From Antedon mediterranea (lineage: Eukaryota > Echinodermata > Crinoidea > Comatulida > Antedonidae): a stretch of DNA of 64,000 bases. The DNA is taken from the NCBI RefSeq assembly GCF_964355755.1, contig NC_092676.1:25216288-25280287 (forward strand). Reading direction: 5' to 3'. The translations under genes and the position numbers were made by a program. The notes under the pieces were generated by a model. That model made no database searches and was not told the origin of the DNA. It saw only the letters and a list, made by a program, of their open reading frames with translations. Of this stretch, positions 34,766 to 47,590 are shown one piece after another; the stretch's first letter is position 1; each line of letters starts with the position of its first letter.

Positions 34766-35079
34766 AGAACCTTTTTTTAACATAAAACAAAAGAAATTAG
34801 AAAGGGTTTCGTTCTAGGACTATAGGATAATCATTTATGCTGTCTTTGATAAAAATAATATTTTTAAAATGCCAATCAAATGACGTCATGATACATAAAA
34901 ACAATAAAATCGTTGTATTGTCACGATATTATTGCTCTTACTAATCATGACGTCATTTGATTGGACGTGTGAAAATATAATTTTCATCAAAGGAAGCATA
35001 GATGGTTATTCTATAGTTCTAGAATGAAAAGGTTTATATTTCTTTTATTTTATGTATGAAAAATGTAAATTATTGTCTA

Positions 35080-36320
35080 TATCGTTATCGTCCTAGTGTG
35101 AATGGGCCTCTAATCGTGGTTCTACCTTATACTGTATGTCAAGTATATTACTTTGTTTATGCTTATTGCTGAGTTAGCTTAGATTTATACATATCACACA
35201 GTAATATTGATAAACATGTTAACAAAGTTAAATGTATTAATTATATAAGATTATTTAAAGCAGCAGTCCTACATGTTGTTCAATAGTCGTGGGGCCTTTC
35301 TAAAAATAGCCTACAAACAATGTTGTAGTTAATATATAGACTTGGTCAGTTCGGTGTTCGAATTCGGTATCTTGGTGTTCTTCGGCTCGATATCCACAGA
35401 CAGGAGACAGGCAAGTACGTAGTATTAACATGAATTTGATGTTTCGGACATAATTTATATCTATGTTTACCCGCTTTTTCACTATCGGAGTTAAATAAGT
35501 CATATTCATACGTGTGTGGTATGACGTCACATCGAGTGTCTGAGACCTGTCGATGTAAGAGTTAACCAATCACACGAGAGTACTTACGTCAGTTGTAACT
35601 CTGAAATAGGATTATCTTAAATCCCTTCTATACACGTTTAACTCTAGTGCGTGTGTGAACTAATAACTTGTAAGTATATAATTTTTGTTATTATTACCAC
35701 TTTGGTTCTTATATTTGATATTGTTTTCATGTATGTTGTTAATACAGTAGTACTGAGTAATTCTTATTAATTGTAGTGTTAACTTGTAGTATTGTAATAT
35801 ATGTAGGTGTTTTGTAATAGTAGGTTAAACATTGTACTTTTATAATTTGTTTTTTTTCTTTGTATAGTATAAGTGAACGTACCTTTATAAAGCTTGGTTC
35901 CTCCTAGGTCGCAACGCAACAACGTATTGACGCAAAGTGCTGTATTGCGTAATCACAAGTGGGAACCGACGACGTAACAGTGCTGCAAACATCGCAGATT
36001 TTATTTCACGCAGGCGGGGGAAAACACAATTATTAGAAGGGCATTTTCTTAAGCTTGGTTCCCACTAGAACGTAACGCAAGGACGTAAACGCAACGCAAG
36101 CGTTTTAACCAATGACAAGCGAAGTTACAGACAGTTAGCAATCACAAGCGAATAAGCCATCGCGTGTGATTGGTCAATTCACTTGCGTTACGTTACGTCC
36201 TTGTGTTGCGTCACTAGTGGGAACCACGCTTTACGTTGCGTCGTTTGCGTTACGTTACGTCGCTAGTGGAAACCACGCTTAAGTGTGCCGCTGATATAAA
36301 AGTGTACGTTCAATAAATTA
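35080..36320 (+). other. 3' flank of copy A, shared with copies B and C
   Basis: The words CTACCTTATACTGTATGTCA, TACGTGTGTGGTATGACGTC and AAGTGTGCCGCTGATATAAA recur in order at 42300-43085 and 52255-52995. It therefore marks the former 3' end of the gene and its flank. An AATAAA at 36312-36317 is a candidate polyadenylation signal, matched at 52991-52996. Copy A alone carries two MITEs here. Confidence 0.7.
36051..36233. mobile_element. MITE, full copy with AAGCTTGGTTCCCACTAG ends
   Basis: The left end AAGCTTGGTTCCCACTAGAA and the right end CACTAGTGGGAACCACGCTT are inverted; ACGTAACGCAAGGACGTAA and TTACGTCCTTGTGTTGCGT continue the pairing inward. A partial relative lies at 35898-35980. Confidence 0.8.
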
Positions 36321-36329
36321 TTTAGCTCC

Positions 36330-36520
36330 GCCAAGGAGGTATATTTAATCGATCGCGTGTGTTTGTTTGTTTGTTAGCAGGATTACTTAAAGAGTAATTA
36401 CAAGATCTTTTCCAAAATGTAAATACAGATTGATATGCGGTCAAGGACCACTCCATTAAATTTTGGAGGCAATCCGGACCACGATCCTAATTTTGAACCA
36501 TTTAAAAAAATTATTTTCAG
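36330..36520 (+). repeat. Dispersed-repeat-like stretch (CTCCGCCAAGGAGGTATAT)
   Basis: CTCCGCCAAGGAGGTATAT, then GTTTGTTTGTTTGTTAGCAG and GATTACTTAAAGAGTAATTA, resembles a dispersed repeat I recall from several invertebrate genomes. No coding frame is seen. Confidence 0.4.
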
Positions 36521-37250
36521 ACTTGCTAGTGTTAAAAGATAGGACAGAAATTTCAAAAGCCGGTGAGCAGTCTTAAAGTAACAAGTAAACTAAAATTGTA
36601 TTTTCTCGAGAACTACTTTTCCAAAAAAAACATTTCATTTTTGTACAAGAGGCAAGATTTATATTTTGTGATTTGTAATTTTAAAACATAATTAGATTTA
36701 ATGTACAAGTTTTTTTATGCGAGTAGTTAAAAAACCCTATTTCTTTTTAAATTCACTCGTTTGTTTTTCTTGTTTCTTGTTTCTGTTCTTATTGTTAGTC
36801 GGCTGAAGCACCCACGTTTATACACAATACCATTGTTTATTATCCAGATAAAATTGTTTTCACATTCTGTTATTATAATAAAAACATGGTTTTATAGCCT
36901 TTTTATATGTAAATGTTATTGTAAATGATAGAAAATGATTAAGTTAATTAATATACAAGCGCACGATCAAAATAAAATAGTATTGAAAAACACATATGAA
37001 TATTTAGACTTTCCCCGGGCATTCAATATAGGCATTTTAGGTACCGTACCAACCCGTGAATGCACTCATTTTCATGGAATAATAATAATCCATCAATTTA
37101 AAATTTAAATTTTATCTCTATTTTAGATGAAAGACATTCACGCACACGGCCAAGAATGGTATGAATATTGATGTAGGCCAAGATGTATAACTTTAAAGAC
37201 TCTCTATCACGTTTTCTCCTTCATTATGGTTAAACTTTCTCAGCATCATC

Positions 37251-40200
37251 ATGATGTATTTCTTGTTTCTTTGCTGTGGTCTTCTATCCAACTTTTATGC
37301 CCACTCTGGTAAGTTTTTTTTGTCACAATTTTTATTTTAGTATTTGTATCAGAATAAAAACTCTGAGGATCATAATTTTGTTTAAACATATGATTTGATT
37401 TTATTTTATTCAGGTTTTAACATAAAATTACAAGACAAAGTTTAAAAATACAAATAGAAACATGCAATGTATTGCACAGTGCACAAGAAACCTAAGATAG
37501 CCTATAAAGTCGAAAAAACCCCACTTATTTCCAATGAGGTCCTATAAACTATAGAATTCTTTTGATGAAAATGATATTTTCACACGTCCAATTAAATGAC
37601 GTCATGGAATTAAGACCCATTTACACTAGGAAGATAACGATAGACGATATTATAAGCATGCATTTTTTTTACATAAAGCAAAAGAAATTAGAAAAGATTT
37701 CGTTCTAAAACTATAGGATAATCATTTATGCTGTCTTTGATTGACGTCATGATCAATAATACAATAAAATCGTTGTAGTATTGTCACGATTATTATTATT
37801 GCTCTTGCTAATCATGACGTCATTTGATTGGACGTGTGAAAATATCATTTTCATCAAAGGAAGCATAGATGGTTATTCTATAGTTCTAGGATGAAAAGTT
37901 TTCATATTTCTTTTGTTGTATGTATGAAAACTTCACATTGTCTATTTGTCGTCGATCGTTATCGTCCTAGTGTATGGACCTTTACGTGTTGATAACGTAA
38001 TTCTTCAAACGTGAAACCACACTGAGTCGGCGTAGATTACGGAGGGGTTCTCGCTTCTTTAATAGGAACATTTTAAAGGAAAACTATTAAAATACATGAA
38101 ATACATCAGGCCTATTGGCCTATTGTTTTTTATATGAATGTTGGCTTTCAAAATTACGCGCAAAAAAAGAGTACACTTGTGTTATTGTTTGAATCGCAGA
38201 TTTTAGCAATATTTTTGTATTGGTATCTTTTTTTCTCTTTTTGTTATACTTTTTCTCGTCTTTTCGTACTTGTATCGTTCCCGTTTTTTTTTTAAGTGTT
38301 GAGGGCCTCATGCATGTCAGCCTCGGATGTTTTGAGTCATCTTTCACCAGTCAGTCATTAAACAAAGTTTTAAAAAAAAAATTTCAATGGTTTCAGCTTT
38401 ACTGTCATACCAGAAGTTGGTTACTGCTAGGTCTGGTGTTAATCCTGGTAGACTTACAAACGGGAACGACAGCGTGGAGAATTGTTTTGTAACAGGTTCG
38501 ACGTTTGATTTGTATGATTTAGTATAAATAGAATATGAAAGGATTCACATACTGTCAATTCTTGTTTTGATCCGTACAATTAAAAATGTTCTCGAAAAAA
38601 ATCATCTGTTTTCAAATGATATACGTTAGTAGGCCTATTTTTTTTCTTCTTTTTGTTAAACGATATAAAAAAGTGATGACAAATAAGCAACACGTCATTC
38701 GCGGGTTCAAGGCTACAGATGCTTGGCTGCTGAAATGTTGCAAACTTGTCATGGTTTACCAAAAAAAAAAGCAACTAACATAAGTTTAAAGGTTTTGTTG
38801 AATAGGCCTAAAATCACCATTTTGTAACCTAAAAAATGTACACATTTCGAACATGGTTTTTTTTTATTATAAAGCAAAAAGTTATTTGAATTAATTTTAA
38901 AAAAATGTATTTCAATGTTGAACTCAAGGACGTAAGCGCAACGTAAGTGATTTGACCAATCACAAGCGATGGTTATTTGACCTGTCGCTTGTCATTGGTT
39001 AACTCGGTTGCGTCTCAATCTTTAGACTGGCAGGTTTTTTCTACGATCTTTTGTTTTGTTTACGCTTTTTTTAGCTAATACTGAAGACGAATGGATTGAA
39101 ATAGATTTGGGGAAAGACTACCTTGTAACGAGAGTGACTATTATTAATAAAGTCGGAAATAGTATGACATTTTCGTTTATTATAAGTAATATTATAACTA
39201 TTTAGGCCTACATGGATATAAGTGAAAAAACAATTCGCCTCATGAAAATAGAATTTAATCTTAATGAAATTATTTGTACCATTCCACTCATAAACATTCA
39301 TTATTTTGTATAACATATGCATTTTTGTGTTTATTTAGGCTATTACGGAATGTCTTTGGAAGGCTCTAGAGTAACCATTGCTTCTCAAGATTCAAAAGAG
39401 GTTGAACAGAACTGTACAGAACATCCTGTTTCAAGTACTCAAATATCAGCGAGCGTGGTGATAGATCTAAAATGTAAAAAGAAAGCATTTGGTCGGTACG
39501 TTTTATTAAGAAAAGGTAAAAGTAGACTTCGCCTTTGTCAGATCCGTGTCTACAGTGAATATGAACCAAAGAGAGGTACGTAAACTTGTTATTTTGTTTT
39601 TTTCAAAGGGTAAAAATGAGTCGAGTCTGGTCGAGTCTACGCCCATCCCTAGGCTAAATTCACACACAAGGCATTGGTATTTTATTCTAGTATAATCCCA
39701 CTGCAAATTTTCACCAAATTTTGTGCAAAGGCCCCCGTGGGACTATACTCGGTCATAGATTGTATATAGTAGGCCTATATAAAAGAAGCGTCATTTTGAC
39801 TATTGTTGCCTTGCAGATCCGGTTGCAGTTGAAGATTTGGGTGGTACGATTTTTGAACTGGATTTGGACTGTTTGAAACATTGGTTTTCCTTTAATGCAA
39901 TAAGCACGTATTTTTCACCAACCATGAACCATTGTGACTTTGAATTTAAAGATATGACTCCTGTTTTTCAAGACATCCCGTTTAAACCTGAGGGAGTTGT
40001 TAACTTAAGAGCGTTTACGCTGGCTATGTACATATATCCACATGCGTCTTCTAGTGGTTGGTTCTTAAGCACAGGAATTGACAACACGGTGTTTCGTATT
40101 GGGTTTAGCTTGGTGGAGAAAAGAGGTCGTCCTTTTAATTCTGGTGTTAAGGTCGGCGATAGAGGCAAATTATTAGTAAGAGGTCATGTCCTTTCACCTT

Positions 40201-42094
40201 TCATATGGACATTTGTTGCCGTTACCTTTGACGGCAATGAAAGGAAAATCACGCTATGGAGTGATGGTGAAATTGTCAGTGAACAATCCACGACATTTAA
40301 CAGCATGGACATGTCTTTAGAGACGTTGCGAATTGGAAATGATGATGGATATTTTTTTGCCAAAGTAGCAATGCTGCAAGTATATGAGAAAGCATTGAAC
40401 GAATCAGAAATGAAGGCAGCAAGAGATATGCCGTTTCAAAGTAAGCATAGTTAATGTTATCAGTTCTAATATATTCCCAGGAATACCGAGCTCGCCTTGT
40501 CAACATAAAGACTTGTAATTAGTCCTTTGATTTTATGTTTGGCTGCAACATGCCCTCTCTATTGCACGAATTAGATATATATATACATTATATAGCTGGC
40601 CGAATTTCTTTCTTTCTTTTTTTGGCATAATTCGCCGTCGCGTCGGTTTTTACCCCGCCCCCGGCCGCGATTTTTTTTTTCGTACATAAGTTGGGGACCC
40701 CATCATGAAACGTCACAAAATAAACATGAATAATTCATCAGTTAAATTTTCTTGTTCCGTGTGCACCCAAGCGTATAGCAACAAGAAGTGATTACACAAG
40801 TGCGGTACGATTCTAGGCCTATCTCCGCTGTTGAAGAATAGCGGCGTTTTGTGTGGATTGTCGAAATAATCGGCCTTTAGTTTATGGTGTTTTTAATATA
40901 ATTTATTACTAAAGAATTACGTGTTAAAATTATAGTTTCTATTAATACTATTAGGCCTAATTATTAGTCTCTAAACCCATGTCTATTCTAGTAGTAGCTG
41001 TGTGGATGTGTGTGACGTGTGTGTGTGTTACTGTTAGGTATGACCAAAGATAGTTACACTATCTTTGGTATGACACAATCCGAGTAATAAGTCAGCAAAA
41101 TTAAACAATAAACATTACACAAAAATACATTTTTTATTCTCGTGGGTCAAATCTTCCCATCTCATGTGTTCATATACGCGCATTTTTAAAGTTCCTTTGA
41201 GTACATTGCATATTGTTTGATAATTGATAGCAGAATTTAAAAAAATACAGTACACAAATTATACACATTCTTTATTCTTGTGGGTCTAAGCTTTCTTTGG
41301 GCTATGTCCAAGAACGCTTGGGTGCACACGGAACAACAACTGCGATACGATTCTTTCTACAATAATAGGCCTAGGATTCTAGGTCAATTCATGATATTGC
41401 CTTCGCGCACTCTTCTTCACACACACGTCCACTATGCAAAATGTGTCGAGGCTAATCGACAGCTAGGCATGACATTAAACTAAGTAGTAATTGGACATAG
41501 CCCAAAGACACAAGTCACACACACCCACTACTAGAATATAATACTCTATTATGAAATCAGCGGAGATAGGCCTAGAATCGTACCGCACTTGTGTAATCAC
41601 TTCTTGTTGCTATACGCTTGGGTGCACACGGAACAAGAAAATTTAACTGATGAATTATTCATGTTTATTTTGTGACGTTTCATGATGGGGTCCCCAACTT
41701 ATGTACGAAAAAAAAAATCGCCCCCCCGGCCCTACGCAATTAAATTAATGAGAACTTTACGATTGCTATAATTAGGCTACACATTTATTTAAATGTCTTC
41801 AATGTATGTTTTGTATTAGAATGGAAGTACGATTCAAACGCAGCATTTATGAAGCTGAAACCACCGACCGGTTTTACAGGAACTGAAATATACAATAGCG
41901 CCAAATCGTCAAAGGTGTTCTGCGCTTGGAAGTGTTTGGAACAAACCTGTTGCAACGCACTTACTGTTCATCGTAAAAACAATCTGTGTGTTCTCTTCTC
42001 GAAGTTTAATGTGACAAATATGAGTGTATCATCAGATGTTGATTATTATCTGAAGAAATCTCATCAGTTTTATGACATTGTAAATTATTGTTAG
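37251..42094 (+). CDS. Lectin copy B: secreted F-type-lectin-like / laminin-G-like / PAN-like protein
   Basis: Predicted secreted recognition protein, 459 residues. Exons: 37251-37308 (signal peptide MMYFLFLCCGLLSNFYAHS), 38397-38495, 39075-39161 and 39339-39575 (F-type-lectin-like domain: TNGNDSVENCF, WIEIDLGKDYLVTRVTIIN, FGRYV, LRLCQIRVYSEYE), 39817-40440 (laminin-G-like jelly roll: TLAMYIYP, WTFVAVTFDG, KITLWSDGEIV, LRIGNDDG, MLQVYEKALNESEM) and 41820-42094 (PAN/apple-like: VFCAWKCLEQTCCNAL). Every junction is phase 1, the pattern of shuffled extracellular modules. The first ATG upstream (37226) is in another frame and is not used. The F-type fucose-binding His and Arg are not conserved, so the ligand is unknown. 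Intron 5 holds a DNA transposon. Confidence 0.87.
40667..41722. mobile_element. DNA transposon with terminal inverted repeats of about 165 bp
   Basis: 40667-40832 and 41559-41722 are reverse complements: CGTACATAAGTTGGGGACCC and CCTATCTCCGCTG on the left match GGGTCCCCAACTTATGTACG and CAGCGGAGATAGG on the right. The interior has another inverted pair (TTTGGGCTATGTCC and GGACATAGCCCAAA) and a short hairpin near 41043-41070. There is no transposase. It lies in intron 5 of copy B and is absent from copy C. Confidence 0.85.
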
Positions 42095-44128
42095 TACAGT
42101 AGAACCACCCCCTCCCCCTCCTTTATAAATGGTCTTTCCCACCTATTCTGGCACGGTTCCTGTCATCAATCTTTCGTTTTCACGCGGCTCGCGCATATCG
42201 ATTGTGAAACGAAACCTTGACGTTCGTTTTGCCGGACCGTGTGTGAAAGGTGTGAAAGACCCTTTAAGGTGGTTTAGTTCCGTATATGTCCCCTTAATCG
42301 GGGTCTACCTTATACTGTATGTCAAGTATATTACTTTGTTTATGCTTATTGCTGGGTTGGCTTAGATTTATACATATCGCACAGTAATATTTATATGTTT
42401 AACGTTAAATGTATTAATTATAGATGTTGTTCAATAGTCTTAGGGTCTGTTCTAAAAATAGCCTATAAACAATGTTGTAGTTATATAGATTTCTTCAGTG
42501 CGTTGTTTGGATTCGGCGCACTATTTAAACTGCAGTGCTTAGGCCTACTTATCTTAGTGTTTTTCGGCTTGATATCCATAGACAGGAGACAGGCAAGTAC
42601 GTAGTATTAACATGAATTTGATGTTTCGGACATATATCTATGTTTACCCGCTTTTTTCTATTCATACGTGTGTGGTATGACGTCACATCGGGTGTCTGAG
42701 ACCTGTCAGGGGTACATTAATTTTTATTAAAGTTAACGGAGATGTAAGAGAGTTAACCAATAACACGAGAGTACTTACGTCAGTTGTAACTCTGAAATAG
42801 GATTACGTTAAATCCCTTCTATACACGTTTAACTATAGTGCGTGTGTGAACTATCAACTTGTAAGTACAGTATATATTTGTTATTATTACCGGTACCACT
42901 TTGGTTCTTATATTTTCATGTATGTTGTTAATAGTACTGAGTTATCTTAGTTATCGTAATTTTAACTTGTAGTATTGTAATGTATGTAGATGTTTTGTAA
43001 TAGTAGGTTAAATATTGTACTTTTTTTTCGTAAATAGTTTAAGTGAACACGTCTTTATAAGTGTGCCGCTGATATAAAAGCGTATACGTTCTATAAATTA
43101 TTATTACTGTATTACGCATGGGCAACAGCGGCGATTGTTTAATCCCTGTAAATATGTTTGGTAATTAATTAATAATTAGTAAACGAAATGAACCACGATA
43201 TCAATGATTTTTGCAATAATAAAACTCACTTTAATCATTTTCAAAGCTGCTTTTCAAAATATATATAATTGCAATAGGCCTATTTTTATAATTAGGCATT
43301 AAACATGCTTTCATTTAATGACAATTTTCCATATGTCAACGGAACGGCGTTTTGTTGTTAATGGCGTAGCCCAATCAAATAAGAATAAACTTGGATATGT
43401 AATATGGTGTTCATAATCATTCATAAAAAAGTGTGCTTCTATTGTTGAAAGAAGACACTGAAATAATGTTCTGCGGAAAAGCCATTGTTTCATTAGACAT
43501 ACGGAATCGTAGCCTATATACATTATCAACTAACTATACATTGTATGCATATTTAACTGAAGTATAAGAAATATTTCAAATTTATTCTACCCTACCTTAC
43601 TTTTTATATAACGTAATAATAAATCCTAGTATAATTGTATTACCTGCTACGTATATGCTATTTATTGTTAGACCTGAAAAAAACGGGTGTGAATGCACTG
43701 ACCAATAACAAGCCATATTTTACGGCTTCAGAACTAGTTGATTTGAAAAAATATCTGTTTGCGTTGCGGTGCACATATCTCTGCAAAAGGAAATAAAGCC
43801 GCTCGTTTAGAATATCTCAGTTAATAGTGTTTATTCGCCATACACCAAAAAAATGCAGTATGGAATAATAAAATAAATAATAATAGTATAATGATTATAA
43901 ATAGGCAGCCCAAATTCAATTATTGGTAAAATTAAAGATTTATTAAGGCAATTTTAAACAACAGGATGTTTGAACCAGCAAGTTTGTTACCTTTGGAAAC
44001 AACGTAATCTAGGGCCTACATGATTACAGTCTTATGATTACAAGAATAACACCAAGATACTTATGCTCACGTGTTGCATCTAATTCAAGACCATTCATAT
44101 AATATATATTTTCATTAAATACCCGTTT
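42095..44128. other. 3' flank of copy B and spacer
   Basis: To about 43200 it matches the 3' flanks of copies A and C. After that it is AT-rich with no gene recognised. Confidence 0.5.
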
Positions 44129-44617
44129 TCAAGTGACATGCATAACTTTAGTTTTGCTGGCATTAAAAATCATTTGGTTATTATCAGCCCATGTATTAAG
44201 GTGATTAAGATCATCTTGTAATGCCATTGCATCGCATGCAGAATTAATTAGTTGGTAAATCAGGGCATCATCAGGAAAAAGAACACAATGAGATTTTATC
44301 AATAGCGGCAATTCATTGACAAAAATGTTAAACAGTAAAGGGCCTAGAACACTTCTCTTGGAGGACACCAGATGTAACTGGCAGGCTCAGAGAGCACGTA
44401 CAGTACCTCCAAACTGAACAGATTGAAATCTACTCTTAAGGAACGAACATATCCAATTCCAAACTTGGCCTTGGATATTGTATTGAGATGACAATTTATT
44501 AAGAAGGAGGTAGTGGGGAAGTTTATCAAATAGCATCAAAAACTGGGGGCTGTCGTTGATCCAGAAATTTGTTCCAGTGGTGAACAACAGTATTAGCTGG
44601 GTAACACATAAAACCAT
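44129..44617 (-). mobile_element. Reverse-transcriptase fragment of a CR1/Jockey-like LINE
   Basis: Two minus frames carry RT blocks: FDKLPHYLLLNKLSSQYNIQ with SFLKSRFQSV (44617-44387), then VLGPLLFNIFVNELP and FPDDA in place of the usual YADD/FADD (44368-44129). The frames are shifted against each other and the catalytic motif is altered, so it is a dead fragment from an element unrelated to the one at 45465-47395. Confidence 0.85.
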
Positions 44618-44764
44618 GTTGGTTAGGTGACATCAGGTAAAGCTTAGTTAAGTGGAGATTAAGGGAATTAAAGACAATTTTTCCATAGATTTACAAATTA
44701 TTGAAGTTAATGCATATTATATATGGGTCTATAATCAGCAAAGAAAGACGAATTACCAGATTTT

Positions 44765-45464
44765 AGAACAGTAACCAACAACATCAACAACCAACAACAT
44801 TACCAACAACATCACCAACCAACAAAATTACCAACCAACACCATCACCAACCAACAACATTAACAACAACATTACCAACCAACAACATTACCAACCAACA
44901 ACATTACCAACCAACAGCATTAGCAACCAACAAAATTACCAACCAACAACATTACCAACCAACAACATCACTAACCAACAACATCACTAACCAACAACAT
45001 CACTAACCAACAACATCACCAACCAGCAAAATTACCAACCAACAACATTACCAACCAACAACATCACCAACCAACAACATCACTAACCAACAACATCACT
45101 AACCAACAACATCACTAACCAACAACATCACACCAACCAGCAAAATTACCAACCAACAACATTACCAACCAACAGCATTACCAACCAACAGCATTAGCAA
45201 CCAACAAAATTACCAACCAACAACATTACCAACCAACAACATTACCAACCAACAACATCACCAACCAACAACATCACTAACCAACAACATCACTAACCAC
45301 CAACATCACTAACCAACAACCTCACCAACCAGCAAAATTACCAACCAACAACATCACCAACCAACAACATCACTAACCAACAACATCACTAACCAACAAC
45401 ATCACTAACCAACAACCTCACCAACCAGCAAAATTACCAACCAACAGCATCACCAACCAACAAC
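44765..45464 (+). repeat. 16-bp satellite, left part
   Basis: About 43 units of AACCAACAACATCACC with variants ATTACC, ATCACT and GCAAAATTACC. Some variants recur in blocks, indicating higher-order copying. The same satellite resumes on the far side of the LINE at 47396. Confidence 0.95.
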
Positions 45465-47395
45465 ATTTTTGTTTTCTTTTTTATGGTTAACCACCACCTT
45501 TATTCATTCTTTCATACATATTTCGTTCACATTTCATTTTCATACATTAAATTTCCGTTTTCTACTTTTTTCGTTATTTTCAGATTTTTACTCTTTTAAC
45601 CTTTATACATATAGTGGTTTGATTATATGCATACAAAAACTGTACATCTTAAAATACAAAAATGGATGCCACTTATAAGTTACAACATGCCTAGTGTATT
45701 CATATCTTTTAAAATATATTTAAACTGAATCCAGGGATTCTGGCATACAGGTTTTTTAAGTTCAGTTTTAATTTTAATTATGTATATGACGTACACAGCT
45801 ATTGAATACAATTGATTTTTTAATTGACATTTACTTCCTAACAGGAGTTCTTTGAACGAGCTACTGCTGTTATCTAGCTTTTTAAATATATTGTCAATTT
45901 TTTCCCACAGTATTTGATTACGTCTACAATAATAAAACATATGTTTTTCGTCTTCAATGACTCCACAATTGTTACATATGTTATTATTTTTCAGTTTCCA
46001 GTTATACAGTTTTAGATTTGTAGGTAAAATTCTATTTAGTAATTTGTAATTCAATTGAGCAAATTTCTAAATTTTTTCGTTTTTCACTTTTCTTTTCCAG
46101 ACATCACACCACTTGATATCTTCATTAAATATGTTATTCCATTTAAGTATGCTTTTCGGGGGAATAAAAACATTATTAACAAAGTTAGAATAAACATCTT
46201 TTGTTGTCATCTTAATTATATTGTTGATATTGTATTCCAGATTCACATTCATATATTGGTTCATATTTGGCATATTATGTTTAATTATACTTAACCACTC
46301 CTTTGGAATAGCTCTGGTTAAAGAAACATATTCAGCTATCCAGTTTTTCTTAATACGTAATTGTTTAATTATTTCTATAGGTTTCATTAGACGATTGAAA
46401 ATAATTATATCTCCAATTTGATTAAAACCTGCATCTATCCAGTTCTTAAAGAATAGTGGTTTGTTTCTATATTTAATATCATTATTACCCCATAAGTTTT
46501 GCTTTATCACTTCTTCATATTCGTTAATTGTACCTTCATTATTCATATTATTAAATTCAACACAACACTTTAGAACATTATAATAAAAATATGGTATATT
46601 ATCTAAGCCCATGTTATTTTGAAAATTGATATTTGACATACTTAAAATTAGTTGTTCGGTTCCAAATTTGTTAAAATAGTATAGTGGTAAGATTTTCCAT
46701 CTTACGTGTATTCTACACAGTAATTTTCTTGCCCATATCATTTTCAGAGAGTTTATGTGTAATGCGAAATCAGGCATACCTATGCCCCCTTTAATCATTT
46801 TACCGATTAAAGTTTTTCTTTTTATTTTTTCTGTTTTTCCATTCCATAAAAAGTTATATATCAATTTATTTATTTTAAAAATAACATCATCTGGTACATC
46901 AATTATACATGCATTGTATGTTAGTTTAGACAAAGCTAAACTTTTTAAAATGGTAACTTTGCCAAAAAAGGTTAGGTTTCTTCCTTTCCATCTATTGAGT
47001 AGCATTTCTAAGTTTGCCACCTTACTATCCCAATTTAATTCACTGCATTTGTTCTCATTATATCCCACATAAATACCCAAAATCTTAATTGGTTCATTAA
47101 CCCAATTTAGACTGCATGGTTTTTCAATTTTGTTTATATTTTTGCCAATCCATATAGCGTTGGTTTTTTTTAAATTTAAAGTCATACCAGACACTTTACC
47201 AAACTTATTAACAATGTTTAAACCAATCTCAATACTTTTTTCATTTCCCACAAAGAGTACAGTGTCATCTGCCAGATGCGCAATGCGAACTTCCTCACCA
47301 TTATCATTGTTAGGTAAAGATATTCCTTTATAACATTTATCTTTTCTTATATTACACGCCATAATTTCTACTACTAAAATAAAGAGTAACGCCGA
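45465..47395 (-). mobile_element. 5'-truncated L1/Tx1-like LINE inserted in a satellite
   Basis: The largest frame (47431-46067, starting in satellite) encodes the second half of a reverse transcriptase: ALLFILVVEIMACNIRKDKC, then HLADDTVLFVGN, the catalytic box with YADD changed to LADD, then the long C-terminal part (KINKLIYNFLWNGK, KGGIGMPDFALH). A further frame (46054-45680) has the CNNCG..H..YC zinc knuckle usual near the end of such proteins. The first half of RT and the endonuclease are missing. A-rich sequence marks the 3' end near 45466. It is inactive. Confidence 0.85.
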
Positions 47396-47590
47396 CCAAC
47401 CAACAACATTACCAACCAACAACATCACCAACCAACAACATCACTAACCAACAACATCATGACTAACCAACAACATCATGACTAACCAACAACATCATGA
47501 CTAACCAACAACATCACCAACCAACAACATCACCAACCAACAAAATTAGCAACCAACAACATTAGCAACCAACAACATTAGCAACAACAG
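47396..47590 (+). repeat. 16-bp satellite, right part
   Basis: Continuation of the 44765-45464 array, with extra units of ATCATGACTAACCAAC. It ends about 120 bp before sequence shared with copy A begins (near 47713). Confidence 0.92.

Noticed and set aside
44765-45464. Possible CRISPR-like array
   Set aside because: Units are head-to-tail without unique spacers, and the genome is animal; the same holds for the other arrays.
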